Source of the DNA: Bactericera cockerelli
Lineage: Eukaryota > Arthropoda > Insecta > Hemiptera > Triozidae
DNA: 64,000 bases
Direction: 5' to 3'
NCBI GenBank assembly: GCA_024516035.1
Contig: JAMCCL010000113.1
Coordinates: 1 to 64,000, forward strand
Shown here: positions 53,589 to 64,000 of the stretch, in pieces
How the letters are laid out: each line of letters starts with the position of its first letter
How positions within the stretch are numbered: the stretch's first letter is position 1
Made by a program: the position numbers and the translations under genes
Notes under the pieces: model-generated
What the model saw: only the letters and a program-made list of their open reading frames with translations
What the model was told of the DNA's origin: nothing
The model's database searches: none

Positions 53589-54640
53589 TTACAGTAGAAG
53601 AGTAATATAAAATATGACAATATAAGCAAATTCGAATACATAACTTGCATATTTTTCAAGCAAACATAATGAAGATAATATAATACAAAATAAGAGTTAT
53701 TAGAGGACAAGCCTTACTTACATGCAGCTATACAAATGAAGTTGTAATGATTATCAATAATAATAAAACAGCTAACAGTAGAGTAGCTTGGAAACACAGT
53801 TCAGATAAGTTTATTGTAGGGAACGTCTACTGGGTACGTAGGATCTGAAAATGAATACGGTGATTTTTCAGGTATCCCTATTTTACTATTTACTGTCTAT
53901 TGGAATATGAAAGAGTGCCCCTGAGTTTTCTGTGGTCTATGTGTATCACTCATCACTGTCATGAAAGCTTTTGAGGCAAGCAAAATCCCACAGTAATAAG
54001 TAGTAATGAATTAATCTATACTTACGTAACTTAACAAATGTTTGGCAGTGATTTGCAAAGGGAGACAGCAAATTTGAGATCCAGATACTAAATTGAGTAC
54101 GAAACTATCAACTACAGACAAAACCCAGAAAATACGAGGGAAACAGTTAGTTCAGAAAACAAAATGATATAATTCAAGGAACGACGTAATATAAAATAAG
54201 ATGGCGGATTTTAATTGTTCAGATTTCAGTGGTGGATTTAGGAATCCATAGAACGCGAAAAATGGCTTTTCTAGACGCGGTGACGTCATCGACTGATATG
54301 ACCTATTAGGGAAGCCTATGCTGCAAACTGTTGTAAAGTCAGTGGGGATCTCATTATTCTCATTTAATTTTGATGATCCCATCTCGTGCATTTTTTTTTT
54401 TTTTAATTTTCATTTTTTTATATACAGGAATCACTACCTCCAAACCTTTAAACCTCCTTGCAATGACATCACAGTGTGCAGTGTTGTCAGATTTCCGAAA
54501 AGAAGAGATGTCACGAATAGTGAACTCTACACAGCTACACACGGTGATTCCATCAATGTTGTGACAAAAAAACATGGTGAATTCTACACAATACAAATAT
54601 CAATTCGCGTTGAAAAGTGAAATCTACCTGCCCACCTACG
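53589..54640. other. Upstream region of the H3.3 gene
   Basis: Likely contains a non-coding first exon: a donor-like TTACGTAAGTATAG on the - strand near 54020 could pair with the acceptor at 53581. No other gene or repeat was recognised. Confidence 0.35.
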
Positions 54641-54644
54641 TATT

Positions 54645-54960
54645 TTTACTTTCCTTATCCTATAGAAAGGAAAGTAATGAAATCACCTATTTTTTTTTAA
54701 TTTGACGCTCCTGGAAGCCAAGGTAAGCGTCTGAAAAATTACCGTACGAATAGTGGGATTGTTTTTGTATTCAGGTAATTTTTTTTCTTCATATTGGACA
54801 AATGGGCACACTGGCGTGGAAAATTGAGATTTTTCACTTAGGTAGACATCGCTCTTAGCACTTGATATTAAAGCAGACGTTGCTAGACGAAAAAACACAT
54901 TTATTGTATGCTCACATTGCTCACAATGTGCCAAAAAATTGTGACAGAAAAATAACCAAA
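54645..54960 (+). repeat. Interspersed repeat with hairpin head (ACTTTCCTTATCC)
   Basis: Begins ACTTTCCTTATCCTATAGAAAGGAAAGTAATGAAATCACC, like the head at 8890, then diverges. The right end is uncertain. Confidence 0.4.
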
Positions 54961-56533
54961 ATACCTACTGTGACGTAAAATTTTACCACAGGAGTAAAAA
55001 GGATTTTATGTAATTATAAAAAATCGTTTTATTGAAAGTCAATATTTACCTACCCACCATTTTATAATTTACTAACAGATTAAGGTGTTTTCCTTGAGTT
55101 GAAAAACATAATTAATTAATGTCATGAATCTTTTTTGACTTTAGTAGTAGGTAGGTATATTCGATGCCACACAGTATTTTATTTTTTCCGTCAGAATTTT
55201 TGAAATTCTCATTGTTCTACACGGCTCTGAGTCCCCTTGTACTAATCTTTGTACTTATGCGCTCCTTTAAATATGTAGTTATGCAATATGCAATGTTTCA
55301 ATATTGAGATACTGAAGTATAACATATCCTGCTCTTTCACAGAAGTTCAGAGAACTATGATTTTATTGATTTCAACGAAAAAAAATGTACGTGTAACCTA
55401 ATTTATTTAGTATACATAAATATATATATAGGGCGGCTAAAGATAAAAGACGCACTCAAATATCTCGAAAACCACTTGGATTTAAAAAAAAGATTCAGCT
55501 ATCTTCAGGACTCTAAAACGTAACCGATAAAATTTAACAGACAATTCAGGAAACATCTTTTAAAAATTATTGTGTATTTTATTTAAATTTTCTTTACAAT
55601 TTTAGTAGGTACCTACTTAGTTAAATTTTCTATTAAAAATGTCGTAAATAAAAAGAAACTTACCTAGGTAAATATTACATGTTAAATGTAATATTTACAT
55701 GTTAGCCAGGGAAACAAGAAAAGGTTCTATTTAAATTTCTGAAGTTGACCTCAATGTAACCTATGAGGGCAACCTTGAGAATATGTTCGAGGTCACCATC
55801 AGTTTGTCACTTATTTTAAGGAAAATTTGGTTACAATAATTAATTTTCTGTAGGATTAATAGTTTCCGAGTAATAGCGCTGGTTCGTTTAAAATGAGACA
55901 CCCTGTATATTCCTGATTGAGAATACTTTATTAGTTATATACTTGAAGTTCATAAAGAAGATTCCTAATTTAACCCCCTAAGAATCTTTTTCTCCAGGAA
56001 AAAAAAACGTAATTTTAGTGACCTCTAGGTACCATATTTTAAAATACAAAATCTGCTTTGAGCTTGTTTCTATCATCCATATCCCGTTAAACTGGGATCC
56101 AACTAAGTGCAACAATGCGAAGCGTTTAACAACTCTTCATGCTTTTCTACTTTAGAATCGAATGAGATCAAATCCCAGTGACTGAAACATTGCTTCGCAA
56201 CGCTTTGCAACACTTCCCATTCAAAATTAAAGACAAACAGTTGCGAAACGCTTCGAAATGTTGCACTCAGTGGTATTCCGGCTTCAGACACATGGAAATG
56301 TCACCTAGATAAAATTTATAATCAACTAGATGTGTATGACCTTCCTCAATTGAGGAAACAGACATTATGAAAGGCATAACCATAATGTGCTTCAAATGCA
56401 ATTGGTCACAAATGCTTGTGATCCGAAACCTTTCTACGAGATGAACAATTCGTCAATCATCACATTCGGTTGAATGCAAAGAGGACAGATATTATTTCTT
56501 TTTATTAAATCCCTAAGATGCATCCCTTTCATT
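54960..56533. other. Gene-free interval
   Basis: Contains the 3' flank of the alpha-mannosidase gene at its right end. No exon, RNA gene or terminal-repeat element was recognised. At 56102-56290 an imperfect inverted pair (CACTTAGTTGGATCCC-like and AGTGGTATTCCGGC; GCAACAATGCGAAGCG and CGCTTCGAAATGTTGC) hints at a decayed MITE. Confidence 0.35.
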
Positions 56534-59237
56534 TTAAACTTCCAGGTGCAGCAGGTAGGTTTTGATCTCCATGGGTTTGAGTTTGACTCCGAATGGGTTT
56601 TGAACCCAGGGTGCGGGCTCGGTGACATTTATCGCCGTCAGATTCTGACCCTCATATCTCCACTTGAGTTTTGAGTTCAGCGAGGCTTTCGGTTTGTTCC
56701 CGCTCAACACAAGCTCCTCCATTTTGTAAGGATTCAAATGTGTAAACAAATCCTGGGGACATAAGAAAATAGGTATCCAGATAGGTACATCAATAATTTG
56801 AGTTGGTAGTTACTTATAAATTTAATATATGTATTTAACAGCAAAGTATAACACAGAACGATTGAGGTATTATTTTTTACTCATAATGACGTGAAACGGA
56901 AGAGCTAGTTTTTTATTTTTTACATTATAATAATTATATATTTTTGAAACTAGTCGAATGAAAGTGAAGAGTCCTCTTTTTTCACGGTCTAAAAAAAGTA
57001 TCATTCATTGGATTTTTGTGTGGCTCTCGGCTAAGAATAAGACCACGGAGGGTTCCCCTGTCGTAGAAGGCGAATAAAGTTGAACGAAAAGCCTTAACAA
57101 GACCGAACGGTCAGCTCTGGTTAACCAGAATTTGAAGAATAAAAAAAAAGTGATTTTTGGGACTCTGGTTTATTTACATTAAAGATATCGGTGTTTGTTT
57201 ACATATCTTCTTCTTACCGAACCAAAAGCCATGACCGAGCGAACGGGCCGGTCCACTCCAGTCAGGATGGTTCGGTCAAATAAAGAAAAGTGAATTTCAG
57301 TAACCAGGCAGGTCAGCTCTGGTTCGCTTCGTTAAAAAAACCGCTTTAACAGGAAAATCTCTCAGAAGCTACCTAATGTTGAAATCTTCAAAAAAAAAAA
57401 AAAAAAAAACAGGTCTTCATAAATTTCTCAAGAGCCACTACGAAGCGGTTCAAATGACTGCTCAAACAAGGTTGAAGGGTGGTATGCAGAGTCCTCACTG
57501 AAGGGATGCCTGGGTCATTTGTCCCTTCAGCTGATTTTGTTATGCAGCGACGTTTGTTTGAAGCGCCTGTGCGTATGCGCATTCAGATGTCTCTTGAAAT
57601 AATAATTGTCAAGGTTGAAGTTTTCCCTATAATAAGCTCGGGACCACCTATAGTGAACCCTTTAGGGATAAAAAAAACGTCTCTGCATACCAGCCATCCG
57701 CACAGGACAAAAGCTATAGATCCACTTCCCAGTAAAGAAAGTACCAAAAAGTCCTTACTCCAGAGAGTCCAGAGTATCAGGGTGAGAAGCTAATGCACCA
57801 GAAGAAGTTAAAGATGTCAAAAACCTCAACTATACTCTCTTGCAGATCGGAGAGTACAGAGGTGACATCGGAAACCCCAACTCAAAGCAGCTTTGCTTCT
57901 CAAAGCTTTGTAAATGCCCTGAATTCTGTGAAAGTGGGTGTATTTCTGAAGAATTTTCGGAATGAGTCCCGGCCACAAATGTTCATAACTCACTCTCTCA
58001 AAAGAGCAAAAGAAATGCTTTGTCTGAGCAAAGAGGAATTACGAATCCTTACTGGCTTTCTAACAGGCCATTGTAGCCTCGACTACTATTTAAACAAGAT
58101 GGACATAGCTCAAGACCCAAAATGCAGTCTCTGTAATGAGGCCCCAGAGACAGTATAACATTATTCTCTGTTATACTGCCTTTCACGAGCAGCCTTTCAC
58201 GCTTGACTGAAACACTTCGCAAGGCTAATTCTAGCACCTAAGAATATACTGAAATCTTAAGCTACATTAAAAACTTTTATCTCTTTTAGAGTGACAGGGG
58301 CATGTCATAAAAGATCTATTTAAGGTCGCAACAAAGAGCTTTCGTAGCCGACAGCCCTACTTATACCAATATCAATCATACATTAGTTTATATTAAGTAA
58401 TGGCCTACCATATTAGGAGAACATCTACTAACCTTTACTGAAAAGCTGGTTGGTAGCGAGAACACCGGATCTTCTTTCTTGTCGAAAATGTTCTCGAATC
58501 TCACCAGCACTGTTGAGTTGGTCCACTGTTCCAGGGTCAGGACGTGAATATTTCGAGGTAGCAGTGAAGATTTTATCAGACTAAACTGGAAACAAAAATT
58601 GAAAAGAAAATAATACAACACAAAGCGCCGAATTATAAAACAGGATTAGATTTAATCTAATCCTGGACACTATACCTTAACTCGGGCTTTAGTACACTGT
58701 GATTGGTTGAAACTCCGACTTGAGGGCCCTAATATATGTTTGTATGAGTGTGGTGGTATGTTTGTAACAAAGCATTAAAAGAAAAAGTTAACTTTTTGGT
58801 TCGTTGGTATATTGGATGTCTTTCTATAGATAGCTAACTTGCTTTATTGAGCCCAGTAAATTTTAAGACTATACTTCAAAGAAAAACTATACGAAAAACT
58901 TCAATAGTTTTTTTATTTTTAATAATACATATTATTACTTCCGATAGTATCATTCTAATATTAGATTAGAAGTATTTGTATTTTTTTTTTATCTTACCGA
59001 ATTAGTTTTGGCGCTGATTTTGAAGTCTGCCGAGCTTTGTACGGCGGCTTTGGACACGGTGAGCCACGGGCGGTACACATTCTGAGCGTTCCTCAGGCGG
59101 TAGTGTTTGGCCGCCCGGCGGGGGTCGCCCAGATGAACAATATGAGTACCCCTGGCCACTAGACCCTGGGAGAAGGCGACCTCGTCCAGGGGCTCCCGCA
59201 CGCCCTTGTTGTCGTCATAGAGGAGACGGCGGTGCAG
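56534..59237 (-). CDS. Lysosomal alpha-mannosidase (GH38), C-terminal three exons
   Basis: The last 203 residues of a lysosomal mannosidase that trims alpha-mannose from N-glycans. Exons on the - strand: 59237-58998 (starts LHRRLLYDDNKGVREPLDE), 58585-58433 (LLPRNIHVLTLEQW..VLVRFENIF), 56752-56534 (DLFTHLNPYKMEELVLSGN to KLKPMEIKTYLLHLEV, stop). Each join is in phase 0. The order and motifs (HRRLL, the HVLTLEQW strand, PMEI.T) match the C-terminal beta domain of animal MAN2B1-type enzymes. The catalytic GH38 domain and signal peptide lie in upstream exons; none were found between 59238 and 64000, so they are probably beyond the window. The first exon is GC-rich compared with its surroundings. 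The last intron contains a LINE fragment. Confidence 0.9.
57018..57380 (+). repeat. Interspersed repeat related to 41705-41830
   Basis: Starts GTGTGGCTCTCGGCTAAGAATAAGACCACGG, then TTCCCCTGTCGTAGAAGGCGA. An ACCGAACGGTCAGCTCTGGTT / GGCAGGTCAGCTCTGGTTCG pair follows, and ATCTCTCAGAAGC near the right end. About 250 bp more lies between the shared blocks than at 41705. Confidence 0.45.
57793..58260 (+). pseudogene. Non-LTR retrotransposon ORF2 C-terminal fragment
   Basis: The frame reads LSKEELRILTGFLTGHCSLDYYLNKMDIAQDPKCSLCNEAPETV, then a stop, then HYSLLYC. This is the end of a jockey/R1-like ORF2 (RNase H tail and Cys-rich motif CSLCNE..H..C). The upstream frame has no RT motifs. It is an old fragment in the last intron of the mannosidase gene, on the opposite strand. 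Confidence 0.65.
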
Positions 59238-59335
59238 CTGTGAAGGGGAAGGAAGAGAATGCCGTGGGCATTAGCACCGCCCTTGATCGAGTTTTGTTCT
59301 ATTTATCTCATTTTCTATGTATTGTATATATTCTA

Positions 59336-59522
59336 CTGCCATTGGCAGATGTTATAGTGGGAATTTCGAAAAATCCCGTCTTATTGCACATCTAGACTAT
59401 AAGACAAAGCTACCTACCAAATTTCAGCTTCCTAGGACTTACCAGTTCGGAGAAACAGTGATGAATCAGTGAGTGAGTGAGTCAGTCAGTCAGTGAGTGA
59501 AACTCTCTTTTATAAGTATAGA
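59336..59522 (-). mobile_element. Helitron-like element, 3'-truncated copy
   Basis: Reverse complement of the 5' part of 38433-38676, up to TCTATACTTATAAAAGAG at its right end. The 3' hairpin is missing. Confidence 0.75.
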
Positions 59523-59553
59523 TGTAAATTAAACTTGATCCAATATGTTTAAC

Positions 59554-59779
59554 AAGCAGGCTGTCGCCCGCTTTGCGGGCCGAGGCATGGCCGTGAAAGC
59601 AAAAAATCCTTTTTCGCCAATGGCAGGTGTTGTAGTGGGAGTTTCGAAAAATCCCTTATTGCACATCTAGACTATAAGACAAAGCTACCTACCAAATTTC
59701 AGCTTCCTAGGACTTACGGTTTGGGCTGTAGAGCGATGATCAGTCAGTGGTCAGTGACTTTGACATTTATATATTAAGA
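59554..59779 (-). mobile_element. Helitron-like element, full-length copy
   Basis: Reverse complement of the 38433-38676 type: the 3' hairpin (GCCCGCTTTGCGGGC) is at 59566-59580 and the 5' end TCTTAATATATAAATG at 59779. The expected terminal CTAG reads CTTG here. It lies 30 bp from the truncated copy in the same orientation. Confidence 0.75.
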
Positions 59780-60035
59780 TAAGCAGGAGTTGAGATTATT
59801 TCTGTTTATCCTGCAAGAATGAGACTAAAGAGTCCGTTTACTCTCACCGTCTTACTTGATACTTGAATAGGTGAGTAAAAGAACCGGGAATGTCTCAATT
59901 TACATTTTTTTCATATGATAAAATGGAATGTATCTATTCCTGTTTACCATTCCTTCAAATATGGGTATATATCCTTAAAAAGTATGATTTTTTTTATCAT
60001 TACGAGTGATGGGGGAACCTATACATCACAGCAAA

Positions 60036-60200
60036 ATAGTAGTCACCGGGGCCGAGCAAGTTAGCGCGCTAGGCATTGCACGCATGGTGACCTGGGTTTG
60101 ATCCAGGGCAGGAATTTTTCTGCTTGGTACTTGGATGTTCGGGGTCCACTTATACCTCGTGAGGAAAAATGAGTACGAGTAGCAGCTTTGATGTGTGCAA
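60036..60200 (+). repeat. tRNA-derived SINE (family B)
   Basis: GAGCAAGTTAGCGCGCTAGGCATTGCACGCATGGTGACC with degenerate B box GGGTTTGATCC, then CAGGAATTTTTCTGCTTGGTACTTGG and CTTATACCTCGTGAGGAAAAATGAGTA. A few bases are missing after the B box compared with 22017-22335. Confidence 0.7.
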
Positions 60201-63200
60201 AGACCAGTGACGGAATTATGGGGAAAAATAAGGTGTTGAAATATTCAAGGAAAATAAAAAATCCTATAATTCTGCGCTGCCCAGGAGTTAATAACTTTTA
60301 TATATTATTGTCATTGAGTATGCATTATTGGCATCATGAATATTACCAGATACGAGTACAAAGCTTTAAAGAGATATTTACAATTTTATAATTATAGGAA
60401 TCTTTATGAATTTACTATTTACGTGCTATTATACTTTTTGAAAACAAAACTTTAGAAATTTTGTTCACTCCGTCAAGCTTGAATAAAATTTACCAGCAAC
60501 TTGCAAAAATAAAGTTATGCAAATTAACTATTCGGTGTGATTTTGTTCAACGTGGTGGCAAAAGCTGGTATGTAACAAGTTTTGTCGACTTCTCATGGAT
60601 GATGCGCAGTGTGTATGATATTTAATTAGATATAGATATATTATATAGGGTACCTACCTAAGTTCCTAAGTAGTAAATATGTTCCATGTAGATACTGTCT
60701 GTATCTACATGGAAATTATGTATGTTTAGACGGATCATGGAATAAGTAATTAGTTTTGCATTTTAAGAATACCAGAAAATGTCCCTTGATTTGTATAAAT
60801 AAATATCTAGATCGTCATTAAAAGTGTTCTTGTTTTAGGGGGAGGGTCATCATTAAAAGTGTTCTTTTTTAGGGGGAGGGGGCGGTTCTCAGATAAAACT
60901 AAATTAGGTATCTTCACTTATAATAGTGAAGCTATTACCATGAAGCAAAAAGTATTAAAGATGGAACTAAAGATTATAATTTTAATTTAAGACATGATAT
61001 TTACTTTAAGTACCAAGTCCAGCGCTTACATAGCCTCAGATTTTAAGAAAATATTGTTTTTGAGAAAATCAGTGTGCTTTGCAAAGAAGAGAACTGAAAC
61101 ATTTGAACTGTTTTTGAGATTAATCCTTATCAAGATCGGAGTCTCTTGGGACGATACTAATATTTCTCATTCAACTCGTTAGGGCAGCGAGAAGAAAATT
61201 GAATATCCCACACCAAGAATAGTAATAAAACGAGAAAGTTGAGGAAGAGAGAGTGAAAACGTACAATATGAAAATAAAGAAAGGTTTTCATGAAGATTGG
61301 ACGAAAGCTAGCTCTAAAAGAGAGGAAATTGTATTGTTTTATTTTAGAAAAAGAGAAAAGGTTCAAGTAGAAAAGGACAATGAGAGGGAGGGAAATCCAG
61401 ACAAAAAAGCATTTTCGCTTAATTTTAATGCTTCAACAAAACACGGAAACTGCGTAGGTATTTAATTTTTCACATTACTATTAATTCACGTTCTTCTTTA
61501 TTCTCTTTTTCTTGATATAATTCTACCTTCTTACCTCTTACACGCTGTTATTTTAACTACTTTTACAGTTCTTTATTTCATGTTGAAATTATTCACTCCA
61601 AGTATACCTATTTCTTCGTCTTTCTTTTCCTCTTTCTGATGATTCATCTCTTTTGACTCAACAATTAGTTTTTCTACTTCTATTACACCCACCTAATTTG
61701 AATTCTTTTACTTTTGTAACTGTTCCGTTCCCACATTGTAGTAAAGCGCTTTCTTTTCGCTTAGGACTTTCATAATAACAACAGTTGAGTTTTATGCTTG
61801 AAAAAACTCTTTGAGCAACTTTAAACATTTCAACAAGCTCTGCTATTAAAGATATTATTTGAATAATTACACATTAACATAAATATCTACGTTAAATGCT
61901 ATGATAATTATTATTGTCACTCTTTCTCGGCTTACCTAAGGAGACATAATTGCAAGAGTTTTTCTCAGGAAAATTGTAAAAGCCTTAACATAAAAAGAGC
62001 TGAATATTTTTTCTTTCTCAAAGAAAAGAAAAAAGAAAAGAAAAAATAAGACAAGGAAAAAAAAGGAAGAAGAAAAAACATCAATGCATTTTTAGAATCT
62101 TTTTCTTTAATTATCATTTGAAATCTGAAATTTCTCAATAGGTAAATAAAGCAAAATAAAATTACTTTGATTCTTTCTTAAATTTTGTTGGTTGTTTCAA
62201 CAAATTGGGAAATTCCTTTTCGAGGGTAAAAACCCTTTCTCTCACAATCATGGCCGAGTCCAATGATGAGGGTTTTAAGTACATACCTAATCCTCTTGGA
62301 GAATCAAGCTCCTCAATTTTCGCCCGGTTAGGTTGTCAAAGAAGTTGCCCCAAAATATGATGTTCAAGTCGCATTACGAGTTTTTCCAACACCATGTGTT
62401 TTTATTTATGGACTCAACTTGAAGTTTTCAAGACATTGACTTTTCTTTCTAGAGTGGTTTTATCACCCATCTTATTTGTTCATTTTCGCTGGTTTGTAAG
62501 TTTCCACTGAATGGACGATGGAACCGCAACCGATTAAAAGAGTTTAAAAAAATCCACCAAATTAATCAAGCTCGCCGGTAGGCGAGCGCTCGTCAAGTAG
62601 CGCCAGCCAACCGGCCTATATTAACACGAAACAGAGTTTATATGTATTTTGTTTTATTCTTTTCGCCCACTTCCCGCTAACTTTTATCAATTTTTATTTC
62701 AAATTCGTCATGAGACGCAAAAATAGATTGTGTTTCACGAAAGCGCGAGGTTCCTACGTACAGTTAAAGTCGTTTTCTGGCCACGCGTAAAATCTTGAAT
62801 TTCATGAAATTATTCATACGGGTTTTTTTTTCAGACCAATTTTCTGTCAAGGGTACAGCAACGTGTGCTTATCGTGGAAAGACGTGAGCTACGTTTTTGG
62901 ATAGGGAATTTTTATTTCTGCATACCTTTTATAGTTTCAAGTATTTATTTTTTATAGGATAAGAGATATAGCCTTCTAAAATAAAACCGGAAAGTTGCAC
63001 AGAGCCGCCCCTGGTTATCTTGGAGCTGCGATTGTGGTATTTTTTGAAAGGACTTATCATAGGAAAAAATATAAAAATATAACCAAAGTATTACACTGGA
63101 CCAAACTTGAGTTATAGCCTTTGAAAGGAATACTTATTATGGAGCCCAGAGCCGTCCATTGTTATCCTAGAGATGTATTTTTGGTGTTTTTAGAAAGGTC

Positions 63201-63552
63201 TAGTCAAAGGGAATGAGATCACTTAATTTCAGATGGTTGAAACAAGTACAAAAGTATTTAAAGCTCTCTAAAGGAATATCTATAATGAACCCTGGAGCCA
63301 CGCCTAATTATACCATATGGATGACTGAAGGTTCTTACTAAAGGTCTAATTACGCAAAATTATACTACGATGTAAATAAATTTTTAGAAAAATCAGCGAC
63401 AGTGTGAGACATAAAAAGAAAAAACTGATTTTATATTAATTATGAGAGTAACAAAAAAAACTTCGCCTCACATAGAACTTAAAATAAGGGTGTGATTTAA
63501 TCGTCTTTGCCTCATCCAAGCTGCCAACAGACCAATTAATGATAGGAGAAAT
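60201..63552. other. Gene-free stretch
   Basis: Presumably intron or upstream region of the alpha-mannosidase gene. No GH38 exon or other gene was recognised on either strand. A short direct duplication (GTCATCATTAAAAGTGTTCTT..TTAGGGGGAGGG) occurs at 60815-60885. Short open frames at 60994 and 61253 lack conservation cues. Confidence 0.35.
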
Positions 63553-63657
63553 AATAAAATTATAAAAAGTTCAAAAAGGCATTGCTGTCCAGCAGTACGG
63601 CCATGCCTTAGTAAATTTGAAATTTAGTCCCGTTGCAAAGCACGGGCAAACGGCTAG
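63553..63657 (+). mobile_element. Helitron-like element, 3' end
   Basis: Nearly identical to 23575-23680: AAAAAGTTCAAAAAGGCATTGCTGTCCAGCAGTACGGCC, the hairpin CCCGTTGCAAAGCACGGG and the terminal CTAG followed by T. The 5' portion is absent. Confidence 0.75.
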
Positions 63658-63811
63658 TGTTTTATAACTTCATTCAAAGATTTCTACATCAAGAGGTAAA
63701 CTAGGTCTATATTATGAGAAGTGTATAAAATATTGGCCAGTAAGAGGCAAAAATATTGATTAATGTAGATCAAATGATAAATATAATAAAATATTACGTA
63801 TTGAGCAGTCT

Positions 63812-64000
63812 TTGTGGTCGTCGACTGGTGTAGGTAAAACACAAAGTTTGCAAGGTGACCTGGGTTCGAATCCCGGCTAGGTAGAATTTTTTACTCTGTA
63901 CTTTGGATGGCCGGTTTTCTGTTATATCTCGTGAGAAAAAAAACAGTAGTTACTAGTTTGGGTCAACCTCCTACGACCGTTTCGAATGAAGTGAGTATGG
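63812..64000 (+). repeat. tRNA-derived SINE related to family B, cut by window end
   Basis: GTCGACTGGTGTAGGTAAAACACAAAGTTTGCAAGGTGACC, B box GGGTTCGAATCCC, then TTTTTTACTCTGTACTTTGGATGGCC and ATATCTCGTGAGAAAAAAAACAGTAG. The head differs from the other family-B copies, so it may be a subfamily. Confidence 0.6.

Noticed and set aside
57388..57793. Additional coding exon on + in the mannosidase intron
   Set aside because: The open frame at 57479-57793 has no recognisable domain and adjoins a LINE fragment; it is probably more of that decayed element.
58998..59237. Horizontal transfer of the GC-rich mannosidase exon
   Set aside because: The exon joins in phase with two ordinary exons of the same conserved animal gene; local GC richness alone is not evidence of transfer.
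60994..61465. Small genes at 60994 and 61253
   Set aside because: Lys/Glu-rich translations of AT-rich DNA without splice context, homologous motifs or codon bias.

Overview
The window is nuclear DNA of an arthropod, most likely an insect. It is AT-rich, the genes are split by GT/AG introns, and interspersed repeats are dense (tRNA-derived SINEs, Helitron-like elements, MITEs, Tc1/mariner and R1-type elements). The order or species cannot be fixed from the sequence alone. Exon boundaries below were read by hand from reading frame, splice sites and family conservation.

Layout. About 1-7.8 kb is gene-free; 2.9-6.85 kb is so rich in homopolymer runs that it looks like poor consensus sequence. 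From 7.8 to 21.0 kb on the + strand lies a nine-exon GH27 alpha-N-acetylgalactosaminidase gene. One of its introns holds a complete intronless mitochondrial TIM44 gene on the - strand, and other introns hold a palindromic Tc1 element, a piggyBac-type MITE, a mariner relic and a SINE dimer. A three-exon frataxin gene (-, 21.7-23.2 kb) faces it tail to tail. From 23.4 to 30.4 kb there is no gene, only repeats, including a nested inverted-repeat structure of about 5.2 kb with a 0.56 kb palindrome inside.

From 30.4 to 59.2 kb all genes are on the - strand: a nine-exon carboxylesterase (30.4-36.1 kb), a nine-exon luciferase-like acyl-CoA synthetase ending in the peroxisomal signal SKL (39.4-48.1 kb) with a 5'-truncated R1-type LINE in one intron, a three-exon histone H3.3 gene (52.1-53.6 kb), and the last three exons of a lysosomal alpha-mannosidase (56.5-59.2 kb). 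From 59.3 kb to the end there are only repeats and unassigned sequence.

The genes are ordinary housekeeping or metabolic genes and do not form a pathway cluster: two lysosomal glycosidases, two mitochondrial proteins, one peroxisomal ligase, one cytosolic esterase and one histone. Single-base frameshifts in otherwise perfectly conserved exons (H3.3 exon 1, GH27 exon 2) point to residual indel errors in the assembly. I did not find a clearly new gene system. The least explained structures are the nested palindromic region at 23.8-29.0 kb and the fold-back Tc1 element at 14.9-16.5 kb.
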